Assembly (NCBI RefSeq): GCF_026283925.1
Contig: NZ_JAPDPF010000001.1
Location: forward strand, 1 to 64,000
Direction of reading: 5' to 3'
Length of the DNA: 64,000 nt
DNA from: Dyella halodurans
Lineage (GTDB): Bacteria > Pseudomonadota > Gammaproteobacteria > Xanthomonadales > Rhodanobacteraceae
The notes under the pieces are model-generated. The model did not search any database. It was not told where the DNA came from and saw nothing but the letters and a program-made list of their open reading frames with translations. Below, in pieces: positions 29,495-38,322 of this stretch; the first letter of the stretch is position 1, and every line of letters begins with the position of its first letter. The translations under genes were made by a program, and so were the position numbers.

Positions 29495-29522
29495 AAAGGG
29501 CGGCCTCGGCCGCCCTTTTTTC
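29495..29522 (+). terminator. Intrinsic terminator after pilQ
   Basis: AAAGGGCGGC and GCCGCCCTTT (29495-29504 and 29509-29518) form a stem with a short loop, followed by six T (29516-29521). Confidence 0.9.
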
Positions 29523-29620
29523 GTTGTGACCCGGGCGCACCGCGTGCTGGCGCCACCAGCCAAAAGTCATGGGTACTAAACTTCTCCGTCGGTTTAAGGT
29601 CTGTAACCGCGCAACCTTTG

Positions 29621-30628
29621 ATGGAACACCCGATGGACATGCCCCAAGCCCAGCCTGCATCCCGCTTGCAGCAGGCGTTTCTACGTGTACGTGACGAGCT
29701 GCAGCGCAGCGTCATCGGCCAGCCGCACCTCATTGACTGCCTGCTGGTGGCGCTGCTGGCCGACGGCCACTTGCTCGTCGAGGGCGCGCCCGGCCTGGCC
29801 AAGACCACCGCGGTAAAGGCGCTGGCAGGTTGCATCGAGGCGGATTTCCATCGCGTCCAGTTCACGCCGGATCTGCTGCCCGCGGATCTCACTGGCACCG
29901 ATATCTTTCGTCCGCAGTCCGGCAGCTTCGAGTTCGAGCGAGGCCCGCTGTTTCACAACATCGTGTTGGCCGACGAAATCAATCGCGCACCGGCAAAGGT
30001 GCAGTCGGCCTTGCTGGAAGCCATGGCCGAGCGCCAGATCACGGTGGGCCGCAGTACCTGGCACCTGCCCGAGCTGTTCATGGTGATGGCGACGCAGAAT
30101 CCGATCGAGCAGGAGGGCACCTTCGCGCTGCCCGAGGCACAGCTCGACCGCTTCGTCATGCACGTGACCATCGGTTATCCGGATGCCGCTTCCGAGCTGG
30201 CGATCCTCAAGCTGGCGCGCGACCAGGCACGCCGCAGCCTGCATCCGGTGCCCGCGTCACGCCCGGCCCTGAGCCAGGCCGACGTGTTCGAGGCACGCGA
30301 CGCCGTGCTGGCCGTGCACATGGCGCCGGCGCTGGAGGAGTATCTGGCGCAACTGGTGCTGGCTACGCGCAATGCGGCTGCCTATGGGCCTGAGCTCAAG
30401 CGCTGGATTGCCTGGGGTGCGAGTCCACGTGGCACCATCGCGCTGGATCGCTGCGCCCGTGCCCACGCCTGGCTGGCCGGTCGTGACTACGCCTTGCCCG
30501 AAGACGTGCATGCCATTGCCCATGAAGTGCTTCGCCACCGCGTCTTGCTCAGCTATGAGGCAGAGGCCGAGGGCGTGCGCAGTGATCAGGTCATCAAGCG
30601 CGTGCTGGACATCGTGCCGCTGCCGTGA
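29621..30628 (+). CDS. MoxR family AAA+ ATPase
   Basis: Chaperone-like AAA+ ATPase of the MoxR group, which works with VWA-domain proteins. Walker A GAPGLAKTT, Walker B VLADEINRAP, the sensor region MVMATQNPIEQEGTFALPEAQLDRF, and the arginine finger/sensor-2 region toward the C-terminus are intact. ATG at 29621 gives 335 aa; the open frame extends to 29483 but crosses the pilQ terminator, and ATG 29633 is also possible. First gene of a six-gene cluster with DUF58, DUF4381, BatA, BatB-C and BatD; overlaps the DUF58 gene by 4 bp. Confidence 0.92.
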   Translation: MEHPMDMPQAQPASRLQQAFLRVRDELQRSVIGQPHLIDCLLVALLADGHLLVEGAPGLAKTTAVKALAGCIEADFHRVQFTPDLLPADLTGTDIFRPQSGSFEFERGPLFHNIVLADEINRAPAKVQSALLEAMAERQITVGRSTWHLPELFMVMATQNPIEQEGTFALPEAQLDRFVMHVTIGYPDAASELAILKLARDQARRSLHPVPASRPALSQADVFEARDAVLAVHMAPALEEYLAQLVLATRNAAAYGPELKRWIAWGASPRGTIALDRCARAHAWLAGRDYALPEDVHAIAHEVLRHRVLLSYEAEAEGVRSDQVIKRVLDIVPLP

Positions 30629-31557
30629 GCGCTGTCGTGAATATGCCATTGGAGGCCGACGGTCGCACCCGCGTTCGACTGTCGGAACTGGTTGCACTGC
30701 GCGCGCGCGTGGCGAAGGCCGCCTTGCCGCGGCTGGAAAGCCGGGCCATGCGCGCGGGGCAGCAGTCCAGCCGTCTATACGGCCGTGGCATGGACTATGC
30801 CGAGTCCCGCGTGTATCAGCCGGGCGACGACGTGCGCCGACTCGATTGGCGTTTGACCGCCCGCAGCGGACGGCTGCATACCAAGCTGTTCCAGGAGGAG
30901 CGCGAAGGGCGCCTGCTGATCCTGCTGGATACGCACGAAAGCATGCGTTTTGGCACGCGTGCGCGCTTCAAATCGGTGCAGGCCGCCCGGGCCGCGGCGC
31001 TTGCCGCCTGGTACGCGGTGCGCGCCGGGGAGCGCGTCGGGCTGATGGAGTTCGGCGGCGGTGATCGCTTGCTGCGTCCCCAGTCGGGTCCGCGAGGAGC
31101 ACTGGCCGTCTGCGGCGCACTGGCCGAGTGGGATGGCGCGCGCGCGCGATCGCAGGGCGAACCGTTGTCGGATGCGCTGCTGCGTGCGTCCCGCCTCATG
31201 CATGGTGCCAATCGCGTCCTATTGATCAGTGATGGACTCAGCTGTGACGAGGCGGCACATGGCCGTCTGCTCGACCTCACAAGGAAGGCAGGGCTGCGTG
31301 TACTAGTGGTGGCGGATGCGCTCGAACTGTCCATGCCGGCGCCAGGCCGCTACCCCCTCGAGCATGCAGGCGAGCGTCGGGAGGTGGTTTTGCTCGGTGA
31401 ACGCCAGCGCCGCGAATTCCAGCAGTTGCTGGGAGCGGGACAGGCGCGTTTGAACGAACAGGCGCAACGACTGGGACTGCCTCATCGTACGATCGATACG
31501 GCGAGCGACCCGGTCGATGCCGTCATCGCCTTGCTGGCACCAGGGGTGCGCCGATGA
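30625..31557 (+). CDS. DUF58 domain protein
   Basis: Soluble VWA-like protein of the MoxR-DUF58 pairing. The signature YQPGDDVRRLDWRLTARSGRLH is at about residues 69-90, followed by a VWA-like domain (LLILLDTHESM, where the MIDAS-like motif is DTHES). GTG start overlaps the moxR stop. 310 aa. Function is unproven; such proteins are thought to be clients or partners of the MoxR ATPase. Confidence 0.88.
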   Translation: MSAVVNMPLEADGRTRVRLSELVALRARVAKAALPRLESRAMRAGQQSSRLYGRGMDYAESRVYQPGDDVRRLDWRLTARSGRLHTKLFQEEREGRLLILLDTHESMRFGTRARFKSVQAARAAALAAWYAVRAGERVGLMEFGGGDRLLRPQSGPRGALAVCGALAEWDGARARSQGEPLSDALLRASRLMHGANRVLLISDGLSCDEAAHGRLLDLTRKAGLRVLVVADALELSMPAPGRYPLEHAGERREVVLLGERQRREFQQLLGAGQARLNEQAQRLGLPHRTIDTASDPVDAVIALLAPGVRR

Positions 31558-32099
31558 TGGCCGCGCCTGGCCATGCGCCGGTGGAAGCAGGTCCCGTGCT
31601 GCGTGACATTCACCTGCCGCGCGATCCTTCCTGGTGGCCGCCCGCGCCCGGCTGGTGGATGCTTGCGCTCCTGCTGCTGGCAGCAGGCTCGATAGCTGCC
31701 TGGTGGTGGCTGCACCGTTACCGGCGCCATGCGATTGAGCGAGCCGTGTTGGCAGAAGTGGACCTGCTGGCGAAGCAATGGAACGGTCAGTCCCAGCGAC
31801 TCGCCGCCGGCTTGCACCAGCTGCTGCGTCGTGGCGCGCTGCGTTATGACAGCGGGGCCGCCCGCGCACACGGCAATGACTGGCGCCGTATCCTGGCCGT
31901 CGTGTCCGATGACCAGGCCATGTTGGCGCAACTGACGCTACTCGATTCGGCCATGTATCGACCGGATGCCGCGTTCGACCAGGATGCCGCCGTGGCGGCT
32001 ACGCGGCAGTGGTTGCTGATGGCATGGCGCCATCGGCCGATCCGCAAGGCTTCGTCCGCGACGCCGCTGTCCCCGCCGGTGGAGTCCAGTCATGCCTGA
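31554..32099 (+). CDS. DUF4381 domain protein
   Basis: Small single-pass membrane protein: the N-terminus LRDIHLPRDPSWWPPAPGWW is the conserved DUF4381 opening, followed by one membrane helix (MLALLLLAAGSIAAWWWL) and a cytoplasmic helical domain. Standard member of MoxR-Bat clusters, of unknown function. Overlaps neighbours on both sides. Confidence 0.88.
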   Translation: MMAAPGHAPVEAGPVLRDIHLPRDPSWWPPAPGWWMLALLLLAAGSIAAWWWLHRYRRHAIERAVLAEVDLLAKQWNGQSQRLAAGLHQLLRRGALRYDSGAARAHGNDWRRILAVVSDDQAMLAQLTLLDSAMYRPDAAFDQDAAVAATRQWLLMAWRHRPIRKASSATPLSPPVESSHA

Positions 32100-33072
32100 G
32101 TTCGCTTGGCCGTGGGTATTCCTGTTGCTGCCGTTGCCATGGCTGCTGCGTCGCTGGTTGCGCCCGGCCCAGCCGGGACAGGCGTTGCACTTGCCTCATC
32201 CAGGCCTGCATCTGGCGGCCGCCGAGCGGAGCCAGGAAGGCGGCGCCCGCTTCTGGCTTTTATTGCTGGCGTGGCTTTGCCTGCTCGTGGCCGCGGCGCG
32301 CCCGCAGTGGGTAGGCCCGCCGCAAGCACAGCAGCGCAGTGGACGGGCCTTGATGCTGGCGGTGGATCTGTCCGGAAGCATGCGCACCGACGATATGCAG
32401 CTCGGCGGTCAGCCGGTCAGTCGGTTTGGGGCCGTCGAGGCGATCGCCGGCGATTTCATTTCGCGTCGTAGCGGCGATGAAATGGGGCTCATCGTGTTTG
32501 GCAGTCGCGCGTTCCTGGTGACGCCATTGACCTACGACCTGAATGCGGTGCGTGCCCAACTCCAGGGCGCGGCCGTGGGCCTGGCAGGCACCGAGACCGC
32601 CATTGGCGATGCGATCGCGGTGGCAGTGAAGCGGCTGGCAAGCCTGCCCGAGCAGGCCCGCGTGGTGGTGTTGCTCACCGATGGCGTGAACAATGCCGGC
32701 AGCATCGCGCCGCTGGACGCAGCACATGCTGCCAAGGCGGCGGGCGTGCGCATCTATACGATCGGCATTGGCGCGACCGAAATGCGCGTTCCCGACTTTT
32801 TTGGATCGCGCACGATCAACCCGTCGGCGGATCTCGACGAGGGCATGTTGCGTTCAATGGCCTCCCAGACCGGAGGGCGTTATTTCCGTGCCACTGATTC
32901 AGGGCAATTAGCCGATGCCTATCGCGCCATCGATGCCCTGGAGCCGATGCCACAGCAGGGGCCGACGCTGCGACCACGCCACGAACTGTTCCCGTGGCCT
33001 CTCGCCCTGGCCACGCTCGCATGGCTGCTTGCGCTGGCGCCGCGCGCGCGCCGCGTCGAGGTGCTGGCATGA
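32092..33072 (+). CDS. VWA domain protein, BatA type
   Basis: Membrane-anchored von Willebrand factor A protein: two N-terminal hydrophobic segments, then a VWA domain with an intact MIDAS motif DLSGS at residues 92-96, the second-site T in VGLAGTETAIGDA and the third-site D in LTDGVNNAG. A final membrane helix closes the protein (WPLALATLAWLLALAP). 326 aa, typical of BatA. Overlaps the following gene by 4 bp. Confidence 0.92.
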   Translation: MPEFAWPWVFLLLPLPWLLRRWLRPAQPGQALHLPHPGLHLAAAERSQEGGARFWLLLLAWLCLLVAAARPQWVGPPQAQQRSGRALMLAVDLSGSMRTDDMQLGGQPVSRFGAVEAIAGDFISRRSGDEMGLIVFGSRAFLVTPLTYDLNAVRAQLQGAAVGLAGTETAIGDAIAVAVKRLASLPEQARVVVLLTDGVNNAGSIAPLDAAHAAKAAGVRIYTIGIGATEMRVPDFFGSRTINPSADLDEGMLRSMASQTGGRYFRATDSGQLADAYRAIDALEPMPQQGPTLRPRHELFPWPLALATLAWLLALAPRARRVEVLA

Positions 33073-34970
33073 CCGAGGCATGGCAGCAGTTTCATTTCTT
33101 GCGACCCTGGTGGCTGCTGGCGCTGTTGGCGCTGCCGCCACTGCTGATGTTGGCGACGCGGCGGAGCGTGGGGCGCGAGGCATTGGCCTCCCTGGTCGAT
33201 GCCGAATTGCTCCCGCATCTGCTGCAAGGTCGTGAACGCAGTCAGAAGCTACCGTACGTATTGCTAGCGCTGGGCTGGACGCTGTGCGCCTTGGCCATGG
33301 CCGGCCCGACCTGGAGCCGCGTCGCGCAACCGCTGTTTGCACAGCGTGCGGCCCAGGTGGTTGCCTTGTCGCTGTCCCAGCACATGCTGGCGCGTGATGT
33401 GGCGCCAAGCCGTCTCGATCGCGCCCGTTACAAGGTGCGCGACCTGTTTGCTGCCAATCACGATGGGCTCAATGGGCTGCTCGCGTATGCGGGGGAAGCG
33501 TTCGTGGTGGCGCCGCTGACCACGGACGCGGGCAGCCTCAATGATCTGCTCGACGCGCTGGCGCCCGACACGATGCCGGCCGACGGCGACAATGCGACGC
33601 AGGCCATCGAGCGTGGCGTGGCCTTGATGCGCGATGCCAAGGCCGGCGGTGGTTCGCTGGTGCTGGTTACTGACAGCGCCGATGCTTCAGCACGGGAAGC
33701 TGCACGCAAGGCATTGAGCGAGGGTGTGCGTGTCTCGGTGCTCGGCGTCGGCACGTCGCAGGGCGGCCCGGTGCCCTTGGCGGACGACAGCTTCTTGCGT
33801 GATGCGCAAGGTGGCCTGAGCATGGCGCGTCGCGACGACGATGCGTTGCGCGCGCTTGCCGCCGCGGGTGGTGGTCGCTATGCGCCGATGAGCGACGGTC
33901 GCAATGACATCGATGCCTTGCGCGGCGAATTGCATGTAGCTGGGGCGGCAACCGTGGCGGCCGACCAGCATGGCGACGAATGGCAGGATCGCGGACCCTG
34001 GTTGCTGCTGCCGCTGCTGCTCTTGCTCGCGATGGCGTTTCGGCGCGGCTGGCTGATGCTGCTTCCGCTGGTGGTATTGCCCTGTTTCCCCGATGTCGCC
34101 CATGCCGGTGCGTGGAGCGACCTGTGGCGGCGGCCCGACCAGCAGGCCGCCGCGGCGCTCAGCCAGGGTAGGGCGAAGGAGGCCGAGCAGCTGGCACGCG
34201 ATCCGGCCTGGCGTGGAGCCGCCGCCTATCGCGCCGGTGACTACGCTGCAGCCAGCACCGCGTTGAAGCATTCGTCTGGCACGGACGCGCCGTACAACCT
34301 GGGCAATGCCCTGGCCAAGCAAGGTGATTATCAGGGCGCGCTGGACGCCTACGATCAAGCGCTGAAGTTGGCCCCGACCAACGCAGATGCGCTGGCGAAC
34401 CGTAAGGCCGTCGAGGACTGGCTGCATCGCCAGCAGCAAGAACAGTCCCGCGACAAAGGTGCGCGCAACGACAAGAACAAGTCGGGGCAGGGCAAGCAGA
34501 ACACGCCGTCGGACGACGCACAAAACCAGAGCGGACAGCAGCACGAGCGTGCCGACCAGGACCATGGCGAAGGCAAACCTGGGCAGGATGCAAAAGGTGA
34601 CTCCCGCGATGCCGACAAGGACAAGGGCGACCAGAAGCAGGATCAGGCCAAGCCAGCGGACGAGTCATCCCAGACCAAGCCGCTGACGCCACAGGAACAG
34701 GCCGAGCAACACGCGCGTGAACAACAGGCGCAACAAGCGCTGCAAAAGCAGATGGACAAGGCCCTCGGAAAACCGGGGCAGGAACAGCGGCCGGCTACGC
34801 ATGAGCTGGGTGCGGTATCCGCGGATGACCCGCAATCCAAGCTTCCTGCCGATGTTCGGCAAGCGCTGCAGCGCGTACCCGACGATCCGGGCGCGCTGTT
34901 GCGGCGCAAGTTCGATCTTGAATACCGGCAGCGCCACGGCACTGCACCACTGGAGGACGACTCGCCGTGA
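33069..34970 (+). CDS. BatB-BatC fusion: VWA domain with degenerate MIDAS plus TPR
   Basis: Fusion of a BatB-like VWA protein and a BatC-like TPR protein. Residues 1-30 and 61-80 are hydrophobic, then the VWA domain; at the MIDAS position the sequence is SLSQH (residues 101-105) instead of DxSxS, followed by the usual MLARDVAPSRLDRAR. A second membrane pair follows (about 310-345), then a periplasmic TPR region (residues about 370-455, PYNLGNALAKQGDYQGALDA) and a long Gln/Lys/Asp-rich tail. Start at 33069 is set by homology and by the ATGA overlap; the frame is open from 32994. 633 aa. The loss of metal-coordinating residues suggests a structural role. Confidence 0.88.
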   Translation: MTEAWQQFHFLRPWWLLALLALPPLLMLATRRSVGREALASLVDAELLPHLLQGRERSQKLPYVLLALGWTLCALAMAGPTWSRVAQPLFAQRAAQVVALSLSQHMLARDVAPSRLDRARYKVRDLFAANHDGLNGLLAYAGEAFVVAPLTTDAGSLNDLLDALAPDTMPADGDNATQAIERGVALMRDAKAGGGSLVLVTDSADASAREAARKALSEGVRVSVLGVGTSQGGPVPLADDSFLRDAQGGLSMARRDDDALRALAAAGGGRYAPMSDGRNDIDALRGELHVAGAATVAADQHGDEWQDRGPWLLLPLLLLLAMAFRRGWLMLLPLVVLPCFPDVAHAGAWSDLWRRPDQQAAAALSQGRAKEAEQLARDPAWRGAAAYRAGDYAAASTALKHSSGTDAPYNLGNALAKQGDYQGALDAYDQALKLAPTNADALANRKAVEDWLHRQQQEQSRDKGARNDKNKSGQGKQNTPSDDAQNQSGQQHERADQDHGEGKPGQDAKGDSRDADKDKGDQKQDQAKPADESSQTKPLTPQEQAEQHAREQQAQQALQKQMDKALGKPGQEQRPATHELGAVSADDPQSKLPADVRQALQRVPDDPGALLRRKFDLEYRQRHGTAPLEDDSP

Positions 34971-36664
34971 AGTTGCGTCATTTGCTCGCCCTGCTGTGGT
35001 TGGTCGCCTGCCTGCTTCCCATCGCGTCGCGCGCGGCCGAGGTGCAGGCCACGCTGGACCGGGCGCGCGTGGAGCTGGGCGAAACCGTGACGCTGAATTT
35101 GCGCGCCGACGGTGGCGGCCTGGTCCAGGTGCCGGACCTGAGTGTCCTGGCGCGTGACTTTGCCGTGCTGGGGACATCCAGCAACTCCAGCGTCAGCATC
35201 GTCAATGGCAACCGCACGGCGCAGGTCGTCGTTGGCGTGGCGTTGCGCCCATTGCATGAGGGCACGCTGAAGATTCCGTCCTTCTCGTTTGCCGGTGGTA
35301 CGACGGCGCCGTTGACGCTGGAAGTCGTGGCGCCCGATCCGTCAGCCGCCGCATCCGGCCATAAAGACGTCTTTCTGGAAGCTACGGTTGACCCGGCGAG
35401 TGGCTATGTCGGGCAGCAGCTGGTCTATACCATGCGCCTGTATTTCGTGGCGAACCTGACCAACGGCGCTTTGGAGGATCCCCAGTTGGCCGGTGTGGAC
35501 GTGCGGCCCCTGGGAGGCGAGACGAACTACCAGGCCGAGCGCGCTGGACGGCGCTACAACGTCGTCGAGCGCCGATACGCGCTTATGCCGCAGCGCGAAG
35601 GCCACCTGGTGATTCCGCCCGTCGCCTTCCAGGGCGACATGGTGAATCTGGCCGACCCCGATGCGTTCTTCGGCAATGCCACGCCGGTGTCCGCATCGTC
35701 GCCCCCGGTTGGCATCGACATACGGCCGGCGCCCGCCGGGGCCGCGCGCAGCGCGTGGCTACCGGCACGTGAGTTGACCCTGACCCTGGATGGCGGACCC
35801 GCACAAGGCGAACTTCGCGTTGGCCAGCCGCTGAACCTGGTGATGAGCCTGCAGGCCACGGGCCTGCCCTACGAGGCATTGCCGGCACTGAGTCTGCCCA
35901 CGCTGGATGGCGCCACCGTATATCCGGACAAGCCTGTCAACGGCACGCGCGTGGACGGCCAGTGGATCGTCGGCCGTCGCCAGCAGGGCTTCGCCATCGT
36001 GCCCAATCGTGCTGGCACGTTGACGATTCCCGAAACCACGCTCACCTGGTGGAACGTGGTGTCCGATCATGCCGAGGTGGCGCGCATTCCGGCGCAGAGT
36101 CTCACGGTATTGCCTGCCACGGGCCCTGTGGCATCGCCTCCGACCCATGCCGCGCAGCCATCACCGACCCCGGTGACGCCGGCTCCGTCGGTGGTCTCCA
36201 TAACTCCCACGACGCCCTGGCGTTGGATCGCACTGGGCAGCTTCGGCCTGTGGCTGGTCAGCGTGATCGGCTGGCTGTGGTGGCGGCGTCGACGCCTGCG
36301 GGCCCCCAGCGAGCACGCGCGGAGCGCTGCGGCGAAGGTGACACCTGCGCAGCTGCACTCGGCTTTCCTGGATGCTGCCCGCAGTGGCGATGCGGCAACA
36401 CAAGCCGCAGCTCTGCTGGCCTGGGCACGGGCCGAGCGCCCGGTTTTGCAGAATCTGGGCGAGCTGTCCCTGGCCCTGGCAGCGGACAGCCAGCGTGAGA
36501 GTATTGCCGCCCTGCAGCGCCAGCACTACGCAGGCGTGGACGAGTCGGGGGTGGGAGAGCGACTGGCCAAGGCTTTCCGCGATGGCTTCGCGTGGCGCCA
36601 GGACGAGCAGGCCATCAACGCGTCACCGCTGCCGCCGCTGTACCCGTTCAACCTGCATCGTTGA
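34967..36664 (+). CDS. BatD family protein
   Basis: Periplasmic protein anchored by a C-terminal helix. Signal peptide ([20 protein letters not shown]), repeated Ig-like beta domains ([19 protein letters not shown] is the BatD start), a hydrophobic segment around residues 418-437, and a cytoplasmic helical tail. Members are linked to oxidative stress tolerance in Bacteroides and Leptospira; the role here is unknown. Overlaps the previous gene by 4 bp and its 3' end overlaps the convergent macro gene by 17 bp. Confidence 0.9.
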   Translation: MKLRHLLALLWLVACLLPIASRAAEVQATLDRARVELGETVTLNLRADGGGLVQVPDLSVLARDFAVLGTSSNSSVSIVNGNRTAQVVVGVALRPLHEGTLKIPSFSFAGGTTAPLTLEVVAPDPSAAASGHKDVFLEATVDPASGYVGQQLVYTMRLYFVANLTNGALEDPQLAGVDVRPLGGETNYQAERAGRRYNVVERRYALMPQREGHLVIPPVAFQGDMVNLADPDAFFGNATPVSASSPPVGIDIRPAPAGAARSAWLPARELTLTLDGGPAQGELRVGQPLNLVMSLQATGLPYEALPALSLPTLDGATVYPDKPVNGTRVDGQWIVGRRQQGFAIVPNRAGTLTIPETTLTWWNVVSDHAEVARIPAQSLTVLPATGPVASPPTHAAQPSPTPVTPAPSVVSITPTTPWRWIALGSFGLWLVSVIGWLWWRRRRLRAPSEHARSAAAKVTPAQLHSAFLDAARSGDAATQAAALLAWARAERPVLQNLGELSLALAADSQRESIAALQRQHYAGVDESGVGERLAKAFRDGFAWRQDEQAINASPLPPLYPFNLHR

Positions 36665-37172
36665 GTGCGGCCTGCCAGATCGACGCCATCGACGGGCTGA
36701 AGCAGCACACCAACACGCGGATGGGAGCGATGCCCTCTTGTGCAACGCGAAGGTTCCGCAAGGCGAGGGGTGCGGCCAGCTCGGGTGGGTAGCCGTAGAT
36801 GCCGCAGCTGATGGCCGGGAAGGCGATGGACTCGACCGCGTGCTCGATCGCCAGCGCCATGCTTTGCTGGTAGCAGCTTGCCAGCAGCGAAGCTTCGTCA
36901 TGGGCGCCACCGCGCCAGACCGGGCCCACCGTGTGGATGACATAGCGTGCCGGAAGATTGAAGCCTGGCGTGAGGCGGGCTTCTCCGGTAGGGCAGCGCA
37001 CGCCAGGTTGTACTTGCGGCAATCCGCGACAGGCTTCCAGCAACGCCGGCCCCGCGGCGCGGTGAATGGCGCCATCGACGCCACCGCCGCCCAACAGACT
37101 GGTGTTGGCGGCATTCACAATGGCATCCACGTCGAGCCGGGTAATGTCGGCAGTGACGATTTCGATAGACAT
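36648..37172 (-). CDS. Macro domain protein, O-acetyl-ADP-ribose deacetylase type
   Basis: Single macro domain (174 aa) that hydrolyses ADP-ribose esters or removes ADP-ribose. Starts [20 protein letters not shown] with the ligand-binding [21 protein letters not shown], then [22 protein letters not shown] and [12 protein letters not shown], the family's active-site loops (MacroD/YmdB type). The frame is open to 37346 but that extension lies in the palindromic element, so the start at 37172 is set by homology. The element ends 33 bp upstream of this start. Confidence 0.93.
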   Translation of the reverse strand: MSIEIVTADITRLDVDAIVNAANTSLLGGGGVDGAIHRAAGPALLEACRGLPQVQPGVRCPTGEARLTPGFNLPARYVIHTVGPVWRGGAHDEASLLASCYQQSMALAIEHAVESIAFPAISCGIYGYPPELAAPLALRNLRVAQEGIAPIRVLVCCFSPSMASIWQAALNDAG

Positions 37173-37204
37173 AAGGCGTGGTTTCGTGGGAATTTTCAGC
37201 CCAT

Positions 37205-37499
37205 GCTTAAGGCAACACTGATTAAGTCTCGCCGTCGTCACCGCCCCTGTCTGCCCGCAGATCGTTGGGGCGTCGGCGAAGGCAGACTGGCCGTCTGTCG
37301 AGCCGGCGGACCGGCGAGCTGGGGGCAGACAGGGGCGGCCCCTCATATGATTTCAAAGGTTTGGGTGATGCCTGGAAGGCCCGCAGACGAAGACGCGCGG
37401 CTTGGCAAGACGGCCAGTCTTCCCGGCGCCGCGCGCCTTCCCCTGCGAACCTTCCAGGCATCATGACGACGGCGAGACTTAATCAGTGTTGCCTTAAGC
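37205..37499. repeat. 295-bp palindromic element with 36-bp perfect terminal repeats and two 98-nt hairpin arms
   Basis: Outer repeats at 37205-37240 and 37464-37499 are perfectly complementary over 36 bp (core GGCAACACTGATTAAGTCTC). Between them lie two self-complementary arms, each exactly 98 nt: arm A 37241-37338 (basal stem of 16 perfect bp, 37241-37256 with 37323-37338) and arm B 37366-37463 (14 perfect bp, 37366-37379 with 37450-37463), separated by a 27-nt linker. The apical hairpins share GACTGGCCGTCT in opposite orientation, at the same offset (44) in each arm. The ends look like insertion-sequence ends, so a MITE is the simplest reading. No ORF of note. It fills the divergent intergenic region of the macro and MarR genes. 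Confidence 0.9.
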
Positions 37500-37533
37500 T
37501 TACACTTGGACAGCGCGGATCGACAGCACCCCT

Positions 37534-37998
37534 ATGACTAAGGTGGAAAATATCTCCTTTGGTTATCTGTTGAACGATGTGACCTTGCTGTTTCGCAAGC
37601 ACTTCGACCGACGCGCCGTGAAATTCGGGTTGACTCGCGCGCAATGGCGGGCCACCAAGATGTTGTATTACCGCGAAGGCTTGCGTCAGACCGAGCTCGC
37701 CGATCTGCTGGAAATGGAGCCCATCGCCGTCGGGCGAGTCATCGACCGCCTGCAGGCGGCCGGCTTCGTCGAGCGGCGCCCGGACCCGAAGGATCGTCGC
37801 GCCTGGCGCCTGTACGTGACCGATCAGGCGCGTGGCGTGATTGCCGATATGGAGCTTATCGCCCAGGGCCTGCGCAAGGACGCCACCGTGGGCATCGACG
37901 TCGCCGAGATGGAACAGGCCATGGGCGTGCTGAACCGGATCAAGGAAAACCTGCAGGCGCTGGATGCCTCGTCCGCGGAGGACGAGCAGGCATCGTAA
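37534..37998 (+). CDS. MarR family transcriptional regulator
   Basis: Winged-helix regulator of 154 aa. The HTH and wing are clear: LTRAQWRATKMLYYREGLRQ, TELADLLEMEPIAVGRVIDRLQAAGFVERRPDPKDRRAWRLYVT, where RRPDPKDRRAWR is the wing DxRxxx motif. A dimerising helix follows. It is transcribed toward the RND pump genes 324 bp downstream and is the likely local repressor. The start has only a weak ribosome-binding site and lies 34 bp after the palindromic element, which may therefore supply part of its promoter. Confidence 0.92.
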   Translation: MTKVENISFGYLLNDVTLLFRKHFDRRAVKFGLTRAQWRATKMLYYREGLRQTELADLLEMEPIAVGRVIDRLQAAGFVERRPDPKDRRAWRLYVTDQARGVIADMELIAQGLRKDATVGIDVAEMEQAMGVLNRIKENLQALDASSAEDEQAS

Positions 37999-38322
37999 TC
38001 CCATGTCGGTGCGGCCTGCTGGCGTCCACAGCATGGTCGTGCAGGTCGGAACAGGATTCGCCATTGGTATCTCAACCAGCGGCGCGCGTAATGTCCTGCG
38101 ATCAGATCGGCTCACGGCTCGCACGCATGCCGCATAGTGGAGTGTTTGCCAAGTGCTGTCGGTCGTGCCGTTCGACGGTGCCGACTACCGCACAATGTCC
38201 GATGCGGCGCGCTGTTCCATGCAAAGAGGGGAGTGGCGCACCTTCTGTGGCATATATCGAGTCGATACCGTGGCGCGCGGCCTCCAGCCGAGCCCAGTCC
38301 GCGGACGATGGTCGGAGAACTC
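37999..38322. other. Gap of 324 bp between marR and the efflux adaptor
   Basis: No convincing gene on either strand; the adaptor's reading frame runs back to 38137 but the extra N-terminus is Arg/Cys-rich and not conserved. A small palindrome-containing patch (GTGCCGTTCGACGGTGCC near 38167-38184) and an AT-richer stretch near 38250-38270 (GCATATATCGAGTCGATACC) are candidates for the promoter and operator of the efflux genes. No site can be assigned with confidence. Confidence 0.4.

Noticed and set aside
37173-37346. N-terminal extension of the macro protein
   Set aside because: The frame continues into the palindromic element, but the macro fold begins at [10 protein letters not shown]; the extra residues come from the repeat sequence.
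38137-38322. N-terminal extension of the efflux adaptor
   Set aside because: Arg/Cys-rich and not adaptor-like; a better start with GGAG lies at 38323.
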